From Fonsecaea monophora (lineage: Eukaryota > Ascomycota > Eurotiomycetes > Chaetothyriales > Herpotrichiellaceae), in assembly GCF_001642475.1 (NCBI RefSeq), contig NW_019173940.1, positions 186,001 through 250,000 on the forward strand: a DNA stretch of 64,000 bases, read 5' to 3'. A program made the position numbers and the translations under genes. Shown here piece by piece: positions 1-9,797 of this stretch. The notes beneath the pieces were generated by a model. That model saw only the letters and a list, made by a program, of their open reading frames with translations, had not been told where the DNA came from and did no database searches. The number at the start of each line of letters is the position of its first letter. Position 1 is the first letter of the stretch.

Positions 1-554
1 GGCCGAGAGCGCGAGGGGGGTTTGGATGATGCAACCGACCAACCGATATGGCCGGGCCGTTCGGACGAAACGAGTCTCCCGAGAACTTCCATCGCAATAA
101 TCCAGTATCAATGCTCTCTTTGAGGTTGCAGCGAACAGCGCATGTTTAGCCTTCAGCCGGTCCTATTCTTCTATCTTCCAGGCCATCACACTGGACCTGG
201 TTGACTAAAGAGGGTCCGCCATCATCCAAGACGCGGTTATGGCGTCCTCTGGCAGCAACTGGGATGTACCAGACCTCCACCCTTTGAAGGTCCAAAATCG
301 GCGATACAAAGCTTCTAAACTCTGAACTTTCTGCGACGGATGTCACGGTCCGTGATGTTTGAGAACACCAAAATTGCTCGTAGTTAGACTCCAAGCCGAG
401 AAGACTAGCCACTTGCCCCCTCGCCTCGAGCATCTGTCTATCTATTCTATATCTAGCGCCCCTCCATTTGCCGGTAAGAAACCAGTGTTGAACCCAGTCT
501 TAGTAATATAGACAACGAATTGATAATATCCCGTCCCTGCAACGTGCTAAATCT
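1..554. other. Intergenic, no gene recognised
   Basis: This stretch lies downstream of the cytochrome b5 reductase gene. The only open frame is a 95-codon minus-strand one (146-433) with no recognisable motif and no obvious splice signals. I see no RNA gene or repeat here. Confidence 0.6.
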
Positions 555-1613
555 CTAAAATTTGTGCACTTCTTCCTTGGTATACCCCAACTCTCCGAGG
601 ATGCCACCCAGGCTACCCTGAGTCCATCCAAAGCCACCTTTAGCGCCAGCCACAGCTTCGATCATGGCAGGAGGCCCACTGACGAGAACCTTGACATTCC
701 GTTCGTTCATCTTGTGAGGCATCACCTGGCTCAAGACGGTCTTGTTCACGTAGCCTTGGTGGTAGAGACCCTCGTTTTCAGGGGTGGTCTTACTGATAGT
801 GTAGGTCCTCGTGAAACGGTCAGGGAATTGCTGGGCCAGTTCATCGAATTCAGGTTTTAGCAGAATGTCCTCCTCAGTGTTGTTTGCATAGACTAAAGCG
901 ATCTTGGTCTTGTCCTCGGGATTGTTGAGAATGGCCCGGGTCAACTGGTAGATCGGAGTGATACCAGACCCTCCAGCAATGAAGGTCATAGCGGAGTATT
1001 GATTCGGCTTGTAGTCGAACTCGTGAAGAGGTTTGAACAGCATCGAATCACCTGGTTTCAAAGAGTGCATTTTGCCGGACCCCTTGCCGTTGGGATACTT
1101 CTTGACCATGAACGTGACATATCCAGGTTGGTCTTGCACATTATATAATCAGCTCCACGCCCATTTACAACCATGGACAGATCCGAAAGCTTACCGTTGG
1201 CGCTGACAGGAGTATATGGTCGGAAGACTGGGACCCAGGCACCCTCGGGCGTATGTCTGGTCAAGAGAGATGCTGAAGAAAAGGTTAGACAGTCCTAGCT
1301 CTCGAAAAGTGGACAGCAGATCACACGTACTGACTGGGGGGACCCCGGTGATTGAGGAATCGTCAGGCAAAGCAAAAGTCAGTTTTTTGACATTGTGATT
1401 GACCATTTCAGCCTTTTCGAGCTTGAGCTCTGTGAAACCCTTCCATTCCATTTTCTTCAGTGCTGCCTTGGCATCTGAGGGAGGAGATTCGGCATGAACA
1501 GTGTTGAATCGGAAGAAGGTCGTGTTCCAGTAATGACATGCAGTATAGCCCGCTGTAGCTCCCACCGTTGCTGCACCGGCAACCCTGAGTGAAGAACGGA
1601 AATACCCTGACAT
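555..1613 (-). CDS. mcr1: NADH-cytochrome b5 reductase, mitochondrial (MCR1-type)
   Basis: This flavoprotein passes electrons from NADH to cytochrome b5 or related acceptors and is normally held at the mitochondrial outer membrane or intermembrane space. Three exons join in frame: 1331-1613, 1195-1272 and 555-1132, giving 312 residues, the usual family length. Removing the introns (1273-1330 and 1133-1194) restores RPYTPVS, the FAD-binding motif, followed by the FIAGGSGITP stretch of the NAD-binding half and VLVSGPPAM near the C-terminus. The N-terminus has basic residues and a short Ala/Gly-rich hydrophobic stretch, which fits a mitochondrial signal-anchor. The start at 1613 is the ATG closest to that segment; an in-frame start at 1661 would add 16 residues. 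The splice sites are inferred from frame and family conservation, not from transcripts. The family identification is firm; the exact organelle is less certain. Confidence 0.92.
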
Positions 1614-4600
1614 ATTGATCCTGATCGACTTGGTTGCTGATAAACACTCGAAAACGAACAAAGGAATTGTCCAGGAGATTATTCGAGCAAGCTGTTCCTA
1701 GCTGGGAAAAGAGCTATAACACCTGTCCGGGTCGTGGTGGTAATTACCCCTGAGTTGTAGAAAAGTCCACCAAGTCGAAGAATGAAGTACCCGAAACCCC
1801 AACGCTGCAAAGAAGAGAGATATCCGCAACAAGGACAAAGACAACGGCCCAGAGGAAATCGAATATGCCGAAATTCGGTAGGAGGGAGAAAGATAGGATA
1901 TTGACCAAGTTGTTCAATTATTTTTTAGGTGGTGAAAAAGGGAAAGCTCCATCCGACCTTCGACTCAGCACATGTCGGGGGCCGGTCAGGCAAACCCCGA
2001 CGCTCAGACCTGATTGGGTATAAATCCGCACGTGCGGGTTCATAATTCCCCGAACAGTTCGACTGTTTGACCAAAAGGGCAGAGCAAGTCGGCCCTACGG
2101 ATCTAAAAATATCCTCTGCGTGTTGCTTGGCGCCCTACCTTCAGCCTTGGGCCCTTTGCCCCTTTTCCCTTCGTCCCTTTGTCCGCACCAAAAGCTACCA
2201 AGGTGTATCGCTGGCGAGGCTGCCGTGGGAAAAGGGGAGATGGGAGGAAGTCCTTTTCAGGAAGCCCCCAGGTTAACTCGCGTGGAAAAAGCATCCCCAG
2301 AAATGACTCCATGCTTGTGCTAGTGGCTCACAGCCTATTCTACTGCTCCCGCTTAGATTTCACTCGGTTCGTCATGCGTCGTGTTCCTTTCATTGACCAG
2401 AGCTTCCAATACAATCATAATCTTCTTTGGGCCTATGAAGGCCTCGTGACTGTAGCCGATTGCACAGGTGCTTCTCTTTTCATTGTGTTTGTCTTCGTAC
2501 TCAGATAGGTGCACTCTGCAGGCATGTCAAACAGCAAAGACTGGGTCGTCGTAAAGTTTCCTGTGGATAAGCAGCGATTAAAGACTGTCGAGCAGTGGTG
2601 CCCAACTTTACCAGGTCCATGATAAAGTTGACGAAACGTCCATTTCCATTCTTTTCCCGTATAGTCAGTTCTCTCAAGCGAGGGCAATGAACTTTGTTCT
2701 GGTCCCAGAAATGCAAAGCCTGTAGCACAGACATCATCTGGGCCAAATTTATCTGGCACTGGAAAGTACCGCCGATGACGTCCTTCGACGGTTGTCCCCA
2801 TTGTTGCAAACACAAGCACAACCGGATCACGTCGCATTCATCATACCTGGAGTGTACAGTGGGAATGTAGTGCAAACGTCCTAGAAGATCCACATTGCGG
2901 GCATTCGCCATCAACTGTATTCTGCCGAAGCCGTCTTGTGCGACCAGGCAGGGGATTTGTGGTGAATCCTGACCGCCGAAGGTGCCGGATACGTTGCCCG
3001 CTCGTGGCAATCGACACCACACTCAGCAACTCACATGTCATTTTCGATGTCAGCGACCAGATGATGTTGCTTTGCTGCATCGTTGTTTGCGCCAGCCGCG
3101 GGTACAGCTCTGCGATAGTCCTCCACCTGTGTGCGCACTCATGGATGCCATTGGAAATTTTCTTGAAGGTGGAAAGTGAGTAATCTCAGCTGACAATGCA
3201 ACCAACAACTCAAAGGGTGAGATGAGACAAGGTGATCACTGTGCCAAGTACGGAGACCACCAGCGACCAAATTCACTCGGAGGACACGACATCCTGTTCG
3301 ACTTCGAAGTCTGAACACATCATAGGGTTGGAAAAGACCTGGACTAGCCAAGGCCCCCAAGACTGGACAATTCAGTGTCGAGCTGAAGCAGGCACACGAA
3401 GTCACAGTCTGAGGAAAGCCGGGAAATAGTCGGTCAGACAAAGCCACCTGCAGACACGAAGCAAGGATCGCTGGTCGCAGTCTGGTCACTTCTAAGATGG
3501 TTAGTCGCTTGGAGATGTGCACAACAGGTATGCATGGACACACCGACAAGAAAAGATCCTCAACTCGAAGTTGCGGCGGTCCCGCACCTTGCGTGCTGTG
3601 TATCGTCATCCCATCGCTGCTGCCCAATGTTTTTTCCTTGCTCGTTCGTTGAAAGATGGTAAAAGCGAAGAGGATCTCACATGATCGGCAACACAAAAGG
3701 TGGCGAAGTGCAGGCAAAAGTACCTGCGTACCTTCTGAGCCTCGGGAAAACAAGTAGTTAACGCACGTGATCGGATGTGCCGATGAGGCGTGAGGCGCAA
3801 CATGAGGCTGTGCAGGCCATGCATGCAGGCAGGCAACGCAGGCAATGTTTCCATCATTTCTCTCTGCACATGCATGTGCACAGCCACAAGACCTTGGTCG
3901 GGCACCCACATCCCAGCTAGACAGGGGCCAGCCTGTTTCCAACCTCGCTTTCCCCGGTGGTCGATCTCATTCGCATCTTGCCTCTCGATTTTTCCTACTC
4001 CTCTCTCTTTCTGTTTTGGGAGCAGCACCGTCGTCACTGTCTGAGATCCCCGGACTGAAACCTGCAGCTTGTCGATCTACTCCTAGAAACTAATGTCGGC
4101 GGCTGCTGCGACAGACTTGTACCTTGCGTCTCCGGACTATCGTCCCAGTCAGTTGGTGGGCACGACTTCAGTGGCTGTCACATGATGCCATTCCAAGGCC
4201 ACAGGTAGCTTAACAGTCTGTGGAACCAATAGGGAGGCATAGCAGGGATATTGAGATAAAGTGCCACACCATTGTCAATGATCACCAGCCAATACATTTG
4301 CAAAAGTGCCTTCCGACGAGGATCACCTCAGCTGTCCTCCGCCCGCTAACTCGGGCGGATTGGCAACCACACAACATCTTATGTCAATGACTGGTTGTGC
4401 ATTCTTCACCTTCCGCCAGTCATCATTTTCAGCCGAGCCCAGCCAGCACGATTTCTGAACTTTGTCCACGGGGCTAGATTCTGGCCCTGCGCCTAGATCC
4501 CTTCGTTTTGTCCTGGAGGCCTCAATCCCCAGAGGCGAATCCCCAGAGGTCGGGTTTGTGAGGTGGTGAAACGAGGGTCATCGTCCCACGAACTCGGGTC

Positions 4601-7016
4601 TACAAATCGCATCGACGGGGGGCCAAAGACTCCTGATCTCTTGAGACAACCGCTCCAGGCCCGGCATACGTAAAGCTTTTGGAGTTGCTGTGCATGTGCC
4701 TAAGAGTTTACCAACAGCGATACAGCAAAGGTCACTCCTCCCCCAAGTCTCTGACGATGCCACCAACATGCTACGTGAAGGTGCGCCATCAGGGACTCAG
4801 GAGTCTGGTCTACCTGGACCGTGATTGAACAACTCTGGAAATTGAAAGACCCCTCAGGTGGCCGTACTCGTAACTGCTGATCAGGTCCCTCTTGCAGAAA
4901 AGAAAAAGTGCCTCGCATTTACGAAGAAGGCCGAACGCCAGGGTTCGGGACGGGATGGGATGGCAATCTGGAGACAGTGTAGGTGGCTTCGGAGCAGTTC
5001 AAGTTCAAGTAGTCTTCTAGAAGGGGAGACCATCTCGAAGTCCGCTTCCTCACGGGGAGAGCCGTGTCAACGGTAGAGTTACGAGGGTTGGCCGCCAGTG
5101 AATTGGATATATTGGCGGTTTGCGGCTTGCTGATCCAGGCGCCATTTGCCAGGATCAGTACCAGGACCAGGAAGCTGGATACGAGCGGAAGTTGGGAGAC
5201 ATTCGGGGGGGCGTAGGGCGAGGCCAGGATCAATCTCCGTACACGTGTATTCATACATATTTGACCAAAGCCTTGATCAAACCTGATATTGGCAATCAAT
5301 GCTGGTGCGCTTAAGTGAGCCAGGTTGATTTCAAGCAAGATGGCCGTGGTAAGCAGGCCACCAGTTACATGACGAGGATGGGTGAAGCTGGGTGAGAGGA
5401 GCGTCTGATCTTGCATATGCAGCTAATTCAATGCTGTCTTTTGTGACATTATTTTTTCTTGCCCAGCTCGGAAGGGGGGCCCGGGAAGGGGGCGAGAAGA
5501 GGGTGGGAGAACAGGCTGAGCTGGAACATTTGCGAGACTTTTGATGATGACGAATGGCCTGCGGACAGGGCTCAGACACCAACTTGTACCGTCGACACGC
5601 AGCAGGGAACGAAAGTAGGTCGAACGTGCAGTAGCGTGAATGCAAGTGCAGGTTAGGGTCAGGTTCAGATCCCAGGTTCTTCGCTCAAGTCTGCAGTGCA
5701 AGTAACTGCACACTCGGAGGTGCAGGCTCGGGATCAGAAGGAAGGGAGGGGGGCCATCCGTAACCGGGACGCCGTGCAATGCAGCAATGCAGCAGTGTGG
5801 CCCTTTGGCCCTGTGGCCAGCAAGTAGTATTCGTGCGTGAGTTGGGACGGATTGTGTGGGTTTGGTGTGGGTTTTGGCTTGATGGGAAAAGAGGCGAAAA
5901 GGGAATCTCCAAAGGGAAAAGGTGGAAAAGTGGGCTTTGGGAGGGGAGCAGCTGGGATGCGAATGAGTAATGGGGACAAAAATGGGGAAGCCCTTGAGAT
6001 TCTCGGCCTCGCCTGAGCGAGGGAGTGAGTTGAGTTTCGACTGTTGAGTTGTTGCGTGAGAATGACTTTCACTTTTCAGACTTTCCTGACTTGGCTTCCT
6101 GGCTTCCCTTGGGGGCTGCGCCTCGTCGTCGCCTTTGCCGTTCGCTCTTTGCCGAATTTGCCTCTTTTTGCCCTCTTCCCGCTTCTTCTTACTCCTCTTT
6201 ACTGGCGTTACTGCAAAGCTGTTCCTGATTGAGATGTATCATGATACTAGGTTGCTTGATTTGTTTATTCGCTTCTTCGCTCGCTTCAGTCAGAAGTACT
6301 CGTACTCACAATCCCCCTTTCTCACCTTGTACAGTGTGAATTATCATCACATCCTCTCGTATCCCTCATCCCCCCCCCCCAAAGCCCCCAAAGCCTCAGG
6401 CCCGTGCTGCCCGTGCCAGTAGTCCCCTCCAAAAGTGGCTCCCATCCTTTCGTGTTGCTGCTGATGGAGAAGACCTGTATCCACAATTTTTCTTCTCACC
6501 CATGTCTCCATCCAACTGCATAACGCTTTGCTGCGCCTGACCGGCCAGGTCCCCCCATCTTTAGCTTTATTCTGTCCAGCCTATCAGTCCCGTCAACGAC
6601 TCTTTGTCCCTTCGTTGGATATAAGGTACGGCTCTCTCCTCCTTCTATCTCTTTGCCTTTTTCGTCATCCCCGCCCTCTTCACTCTACCTCTCTTTCCCT
6701 CCACCACCACCATCACCACCTCTTCCCCTACCACTTCATCTCCGAACCACTCTCTGCTAAGGCGCGCAAACTACTTCCCTTGTTGGGACCGCCCAGAGAT
6801 ACACTTCAATCTACACAATCATTCATCCAATTTACCCTAAATCGTCTTTTTCGTCGTCTCATATATCATCTCGTCGCTTCTGCCTGGTCAGCCCTTCTCC
6901 TTCCCGTCAGTGTTGAATGTCTCTGTGAGAACAATCAAAAGAAATCCTGCATCTCCCAAAACGAAGAACCGATTTTGGTCACTTGGAAGAAAAGAAAAAC
7001 CCATCCCTAACTCATA
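1614..7016. other. Long gene-poor region with pyrimidine-rich leader at its right end
   Basis: About 5.4 kb contain no family I recognise. The longest frames on the minus strand are at 3139-3942 (267 codons), 2501-3022 (173 codons, non-ATG start) and 4919-5416 (165 codons). None has a known motif. The right end, from about 6100 to 7016, is strongly C/T-rich on the plus strand and holds a TATA-like TATAAG at 6620-6625, so it probably carries the promoter and a long untranslated leader of the gene starting at 7017. A short tandem duplication of about 15 bp lies near 4530-4560. Confidence 0.5.
4919..5416 (-). CDS. Doubtful small ORF with one hydrophobic segment
   Basis: This ATG-initiated 165-codon frame carries one clear hydrophobic stretch at about residues 80-95 (LVSSFLVLVLILANGAW). 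It is followed by a polar region with a dibasic RKR and several N-x-S/T sites. That could be an internal signal peptide after a mis-assigned start, or chance. I recognise no family. It stands alone in a gene-poor region, so I treat it only as a candidate for transcript testing. Confidence 0.15.
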   Translation of the reverse strand: MQDQTLLSPSFTHPRHVTGGLLTTAILLEINLAHLSAPALIANIRFDQGFGQICMNTRVRRLILASPYAPPNVSQLPLVSSFLVLVLILANGAWISKPQTANISNSLAANPRNSTVDTALPVRKRTSRWSPLLEDYLNLNCSEATYTVSRLPSHPVPNPGVRPSS

Positions 7017-8078
7017 ATGCCGACGATATTACTACCCGCCTCAGCGGCCGCCTTTGCGCCGCGGTCCACCTGCAATGTGGTGCTCAACACAAAGGTCGAA
7101 CCCTGGTTGACGGCCACGCTCAAGCGCATCAACAAGATCAAGCGACCTCTCAACAGTGTGCCCCAACATACGCGGTGTCTGACCGAGACTCTGTCCTCAC
7201 CTAATGCCATCTGGTCACTGTGCTCATTAATGGTGCCCAAGGCGCCCGAGTCAGAGTTGAAGAAGGATTCAAACCCTCTGGTGGAGGCTCTATTCAACTA
7301 CCAACTTATCCACGTCGAGGCTTACGTCGTCCATGTCGACATGGTCTCGCAGAACGAGGTCGCCTTCAAGTTGACGACCGACACGATTGATTCGCTGGTC
7401 GAGTATCACAAGGAAGTCTTCTCCGTCGACACCAACGCCAATACATGGGAGTGGTCGGAGAAGGAACAGCAGCTCAAGAAATTGCAGGAGGAGTTCGTGC
7501 AGGCGGCCAACAAGTTTGTCTACCGGACGAGCGCCCTCGCACTGGAAGGTATGGAGGAAGATGGCGCTGGTGAGCTGCTTTGTGGCCGAAGCGACGAAGT
7601 GCGCACCGCCATCATGGGCCTCTTTGTACCTCTTTTGCCTCCACCTCCGAGAATTATCGACGTCATCCGCCCGACTCCTCTGCTCCCAAGCTCGACCGGC
7701 ACGGAACAATGGTGGCCATCACAACATCTGCACGCCATACAACCCGCTCCCGTTGAGGCATGGAAGATTGTCCCATCAAGCCCCAGTCCCGTCTCATCTT
7801 GCGACTCACACCACAACATCTGGTCAAATGTGGGCGTGAATGAGATACAACTTCCGTCGCCGACGCCTTCCTTCAGCCAACCTTACTCCACAGCGGCATT
7901 CAACACGACTCAATACTATAGCGCACCCGCTTACAGCGCTCCGACAACAACATCGTTTGCGCCGCTTCCTCTCCCCAGCATGCTCACTCCACAGCCCTGC
8001 AGTACCTCTGCGGGTTTGAGTACGTTCGGGTGGGATCGGTACCAAGAATACACGATGCCATATGCCACTGCCATGTGA
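7017..8078 (+). CDS. Hypothetical fungal protein with Pro/Ser/Thr-rich C-terminus
   Basis: This is a single-exon frame of 353 codons that I cannot assign to a family. The first 190 residues or so look folded and largely helical, including a charged Lys/Glu/Gln-rich helix at roughly residues 138-165. The remainder is low-complexity, rich in Pro, Ser and Thr, with a PLLPPPPRI stretch. That build is common in fungal regulatory or adaptor proteins, but no DNA-binding motif is visible. The start follows a long C/T-rich leader and is the first ATG of the frame. There are no signal peptide or membrane segments. The function is unknown; that it is a real gene is likely from its length and the leader. 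Confidence 0.65.
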   Translation: MPTILLPASAAAFAPRSTCNVVLNTKVEPWLTATLKRINKIKRPLNSVPQHTRCLTETLSSPNAIWSLCSLMVPKAPESELKKDSNPLVEALFNYQLIHVEAYVVHVDMVSQNEVAFKLTTDTIDSLVEYHKEVFSVDTNANTWEWSEKEQQLKKLQEEFVQAANKFVYRTSALALEGMEEDGAGELLCGRSDEVRTAIMGLFVPLLPPPPRIIDVIRPTPLLPSSTGTEQWWPSQHLHAIQPAPVEAWKIVPSSPSPVSSCDSHHNIWSNVGVNEIQLPSPTPSFSQPYSTAAFNTTQYYSAPAYSAPTTTSFAPLPLPSMLTPQPCSTSAGLSTFGWDRYQEYTMPYATAM

Positions 8079-9797
8079 TCGATCTCGGAACAGAACCTTC
8101 ACTCCGTTCCGCCTGCACAATATCCTGCAACGCTGATGGCCGTCCACCAGCTATGCTCTTCGAAAACATCAACGGTTGGCTGAAAAGGAGCGGCATGAGT
8201 CCGCGGGAACAAAGATCTTGAGCATTTGAGTTAAGGAGTTTTTTGATCGAACTTTTAGCGACACAAGGATACCACTCTGCATTTGACACTGGACTACACG
8301 GGACACGGAATAATATCGGGACAGGGTTGATCTTACAGCAAGCGTTGTGATTTTGTTTTTCCTACTAATCTCCTATGTCGAGTATTAGTTTGTGGGTTTA
8401 GGACTATACATCAGCGGCAGGCCTGGCTGGATGGAAGATAAGAGATATCCCTGGGTCGGATACAGTCCCGCATTTTCGCAAGATCGGAATGCCTCGCGGC
8501 AGGTATGCAAGGTTTGGGATACACGCTGGAATCTCTTTTGGCAATGCCGTGGTGGCACTTGAGGGGCTGCAATGACTGAAGCGAGTCTTCTACACTGCAT
8601 ACCTTCGAACACTCGTTCCTACTACATCCATGATGCACTGGCTGGCACTGAAAGGAGTAGGAACAGCGGCAGGGTGGTTGGCGTCGTGTCTGGCATGTGA
8701 CGACCGCTGCCTTACTGCGCGATATCTATCTGGAAGGTTCCGAGGATCTGGTTGCGGTTGTGTTTCGGTTCCACGTCTGTGGCGTGTGCCAACTTACTCA
8801 TTACAAGTCTGTGATTTGAATGGGCGACCACAGCACCGTGTTCGGGGGCCTCAGATACGATGGCGTGTGGTTTATAGGGTCATCTCCTATATCCTCGACC
8901 TGGTGTCGGGGAAGCTTTACTCCACTGGATGGAGAGGAATCGGATGCTGGAGCTTGAGGCTTGTGTCTCAATACATAAAGATAATCTAAAAATATGAACA
9001 TCTTCTCTGCCTCTTCACCTGCGCATATCCTAATCCCCTCCTCTTGTGGGCCAGTCTTGTCACAGTATCATGGACTGACAATTACCCAGGTGCCAGTACA
9101 GATCTCAGCTTGCGTGCCCTATCGTGGTTGTGAGGAGATCGGATTTCGACGCGATAAGTACCGGGTTAGGACGTACATTGTGCCTCTCTGACTTGAGTGG
9201 CCAACGGTGGTGACGGGCCAGAGTACCGGGCACTTGGGCTAGTGGGCCAAGCAGCCGCGCCCGGGCTCGCCTAAAAGCGCCTCTGACGATTAACCAGCTG
9301 GGCCTCAAGGCCTAGAAGACCCTCATCTGCCGGAGCCAGCCCAATTGAAGGCCGATCATCTGCCCCTCCACTAGCACTGTTCCAGGTAATCCCTTGTCAA
9401 AAGTGTGCATCGTCATCGTGACCTTTCGCCCTCAATGACGGGTGGCTACTACCATGAACCGGGGGGAACTCGACCGCACGTTGCTCAGTCATCATCAACA
9501 CCTTCTGATATCAGCTGTGTCCCCATTTCCTTGAAACTGCTGTCCTCGGCTTGTACCTCTGTGCATTGACTTCTCAAATGTCGAATCAGAGGTCGGGTCC
9601 TTCAGCTTGCCGTCCTCTTCGGTAAGGACTGGCTCCTAGTGTCCTCCGGCTCTCAATCGCAGTGACGGCATATCGAGGGTGCCCCTCACCGACTGCAATG
9701 TCCACCACATAAACCGTGCCTTGTCTATACAGCTCCTTCGCTCGCTAGCAGATCGAGCTCCCTGGACGCACGACCACTGCGAGAGATCTTCTTCACG
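8079..9797. other. Intergenic, no gene recognised
   Basis: The open frames here are short (up to 119 codons at 8630-8989) and show no motif. The right part presumably carries the promoter of the DUF3074 gene at 9798. No repeat or RNA gene was seen. Confidence 0.5.

Noticed and set aside
2433..3080. Three overlapping minus-strand frames that might be pieces of a decayed gene
   Set aside because: I could not match any piece to a family, and the starts are mostly not ATG, so there is no positive evidence.
3139..3942. 267-codon minus-strand open frame
   Set aside because: It has no recognisable motif, an odd Cys/His/Ser-rich composition and no supporting context; probably open by chance.
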